Assembly: GCA_947628465.1 (NCBI GenBank)
Contig: CANQZZ010000084.1
Location: 1 to 6,174, forward strand
Length of the DNA stretch: 6,174 nucleotides
Reading direction: 5' to 3'
From: an uncultured Clostridia bacterium
GTDB taxonomy: Bacteria; Bacillota_A; Clostridia; TANB77; CAG-508
Within the stretch, counting starts at the first letter, position 1. The number at the start of each line of letters is the position of its first letter. Below, one piece after another: positions 4,958-6,174 of the stretch. The notes under the pieces were generated by a model. It was not told the origin of the DNA and searched no databases. It saw only the letters and a list, made by a program, of their open reading frames with translations. Made by a program: the position numbers and the translations under genes.

Positions 4958-5625
4958 TAATGTTCTTCCCCTTTTATTATACTGATTATTTTATCTACTA
5001 CTTCGTCTATTGTTAAACTTGTAGTATCTACAATTACACTATCTTTTGCAATTTTTAATGCACCAATTTCTTTTGCTTTATCATTTTCATCTCTTTTTTT
5101 AATACTTTCATATACTTCTTCATAAGTCATATTTATATTTTTTTCTTGATTCTCTTTATATCTTCGTTTTGCTCTTTCTTCAATACTTGCATCTAAATAT
5201 ATTTTTACATCTGCATTAGGAAATACATAAGTACAAATATCTCTTCCTTCCATAATAACGTCTTTTCCTTCCGCAAGTTTTCTTTGCATATCTACCATTA
5301 AAAATCTTACTTCTTTTATTGAAGAAATAGGTGATACTATTTTTGTTACTTCTTTTGATCTAATATCTTTTGTAACATCTTTTCCATTTAAAAATACTAT
5401 ATCACCATTTGGTGTATTTTTTATTTCTATTTTTATATTTTTGGCTACTTCAATTATTTTTTCATTATCGTCTAATGAAATATTTTTATTTAAAACCTCT
5501 AAAGCTACACATCTATATGTAATTCCTGTGTCTATATTTATTAGTCCTAATTTGTTTGCTATCTTTTTTGTTACAGTTCCCTTGCCACTTCCTGCTGGGC
5601 CATCTATTCCTACTACAAAACTCAT
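4957..5625 (-). CDS. cmk: Cytidylate kinase (CMP/dCMP kinase)
   Basis: This cytosolic enzyme phosphorylates CMP and dCMP with ATP, feeding nucleotide synthesis. The 222-residue protein has the Walker A loop GIDGPAGSGKGT (6-17), the substrate segment DTGITYR (32-38), EGRDICTYVFPNADVKIYLDA (126-146, normally RDIGT, here Cys for Gly), the lid ERAKRR (150-155) and the C-terminal RDENDKAKE...L.IAKDSVIVDTT pattern. Length matches the family. The start is placed at ATG 5625 because MSFVVGIDGPAG is the usual beginning and AAAGGAAG lies 7 nt upstream; a longer frame to 5679 exists but overlaps the upstream gene. It begins 22 bp after the Asp23-family gene and overlaps plsC by one base. Confidence 0.96.
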   Translation of the reverse strand: MSFVVGIDGPAGSGKGTVTKKIANKLGLINIDTGITYRCVALEVLNKNISLDDNEKIIEVAKNIKIEIKNTPNGDIVFLNGKDVTKDIRSKEVTKIVSPISSIKEVRFLMVDMQRKLAEGKDVIMEGRDICTYVFPNADVKIYLDASIEERAKRRYKENQEKNINMTYEEVYESIKKRDENDKAKEIGALKIAKDSVIVDTTSLTIDEVVDKIISIIKGEEH

Positions 5626-5647
5626 ATACTTACTTCCTTTAAATTTA

Positions 5648-6174
5648 TTATTCTTCTGGCATATATATTCCTTTTGCAACTATATCCATTGTTACAACAT
5701 TCATTGCTGTTTGATTTTCTATTTCTTTTTTACATTTTTTCTTGAAATTTCTTAACTCTTCTATTATATTATAGCCATACACAGTAACTACTTCAACATA
5801 TATACTAATTCCTTCTTCATCATCTATTTTATCGATTCTTGCTCTGTTTACTCTATGTATAGAATCTGTTTTTTTTGCAAGATACTCTATTATTTGTCTA
5901 AATACTGTATCTGTTATTTTAAAATTTCCTAAATAACTAAATGTTGGTCTTATTATAGATTTTTCAGATATATATGGACTTGTTCCTTTACCTTTATATT
6001 TAAAGATTTGAAGTGGATCTAATATAAATCCAGAAAAATCTTTTTTTATTTCAAATGTTGGTACAGGAATTACATGTTTTCCTTGTGTTTGCCTAATTCT
6101 TTTTGCTTCTGCCATTTCACTTTCTGTTGCTACATCTGTTATATATATAGTTTCTGTAAGTTCTGGAAGTCCTA
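5648..6174 (-). CDS. Asp23/Gls24-family protein, 5' end beyond window
   Basis: About 175 C-terminal codons are visible. There is an internal ATG at 6115, but the frame stays open upstream to the edge (reading ...LPELTETIYITDVATESE), so the true start is outside. The last 100 residues (FKITDTVFRQIIEYLAKK to MNVVTMDIVAKGIYMPEE) follow the Asp23/Gls24 pattern: helix, strand, an IYVEVVTVYGYNI strand, a helix with EEL..FKK..KKEIE, then a final V..M.IVAKGI strand. The preceding GKHVIPVPTFEIKKDFSG and PTFSYLG segments recall a Clostridial Asp23-type family that, from memory, carries an N-terminal P-loop-like region; that part cannot be seen. Role unclear; Asp23 proteins are linked to the cell envelope. 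It lies 22 bp upstream of cmk, probably in the same operon. Confidence 0.7.
   Translation of the reverse strand, partial: GLPELTETIYITDVATESEMAEAKRIRQTQGKHVIPVPTFEIKKDFSGFILDPLQIFKYKGKGTSPYISEKSIIRPTFSYLGNFKITDTVFRQIIEYLAKKTDSIHRVNRARIDKIDDEEGISIYVEVVTVYGYNIIEELRNFKKKCKKEIENQTAMNVVTMDIVAKGIYMPEE

Noticed and set aside
4320..5755. Plus-strand frames opposite plsC, cmk and the Asp23-family gene
   Set aside because: All lie antisense to well-supported genes, have hydrophobic AT-driven composition, and show no family motif.
1..6174. CRISPR arrays, tRNA, rRNA, insertion-sequence ends or a transposase
   Set aside because: No regularly spaced repeats, cloverleaf or rRNA-like segments, transposase motifs or terminal inverted repeats were found on either strand by eye.

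Overview
The window is very AT-rich and has short spacers, strong GGAG-like ribosome sites and a cmk-plsC operon. This points to a low-GC Gram-positive (Bacillota), probably an uncultured, host-associated Clostridia-type bacterium; this placement is an inference from gene content. The outstanding content is a diversity-generating retroelement (DGR) occupying roughly positions 1 to 4240, next to an ordinary housekeeping operon (4361-6174, minus strand).

Housekeeping side (right, all minus): the 3' part of an Asp23/Gls24-family gene whose frame runs off the right edge, then cmk (CMP kinase), then a plsC-type acyltransferase overlapping cmk by 1 nt. A U-tract hairpin at 4299-4339 ends this unit.

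DGR side. A strong minus-strand promoter (4209-4237) drives a surface-type target gene (2926-4167) with a prepilin-like N-terminus and a DUF6273/C-lectin-like C-terminal domain. Its 3' end contains the variable repeat (VR, 3009-3156). Downstream on the same strand lie a small MutS-domain-I-like gene (2420-2860), an avd-like gene (2092-2439, overlapping by 20 bp) and the template repeat (TR, 1932-2079). TR and VR align without gaps over 148 bp with 25 differences. In the target-sense strand, 24 of these fall at template adenines, the hallmark of mutagenic retrohoming. The reverse transcriptase (800-1744) carries the DGR-type IGxxxSQ motif. It is encoded on the opposite strand, converging on TR, and is preceded by a second MutS-domain-I-like gene (383-787). 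A hairpin overlapping the RT stop codon (1729-1758) can act as a terminator for both converging transcripts.

Left edge: positions 1-86 are an 85/86 identical copy of the start of the target gene (4086-4171), with its own promoter (171-199). A second pilin-like gene, possibly a second DGR target, therefore leaves the window on the left.

Inferred working model: the minus-strand transcript supplies TR RNA and Avd, and the RT made from the plus strand copies TR with errors at A. The cDNA replaces VR, diversifying the exposed face of a membrane-anchored pilin-like protein. The two MutS-like proteins could act on the mismatched cDNA:VR intermediate. The unusual points are the antisense RT module, the paired MutS-like proteins on opposite strands, and the near-identical duplicated target 5' end.
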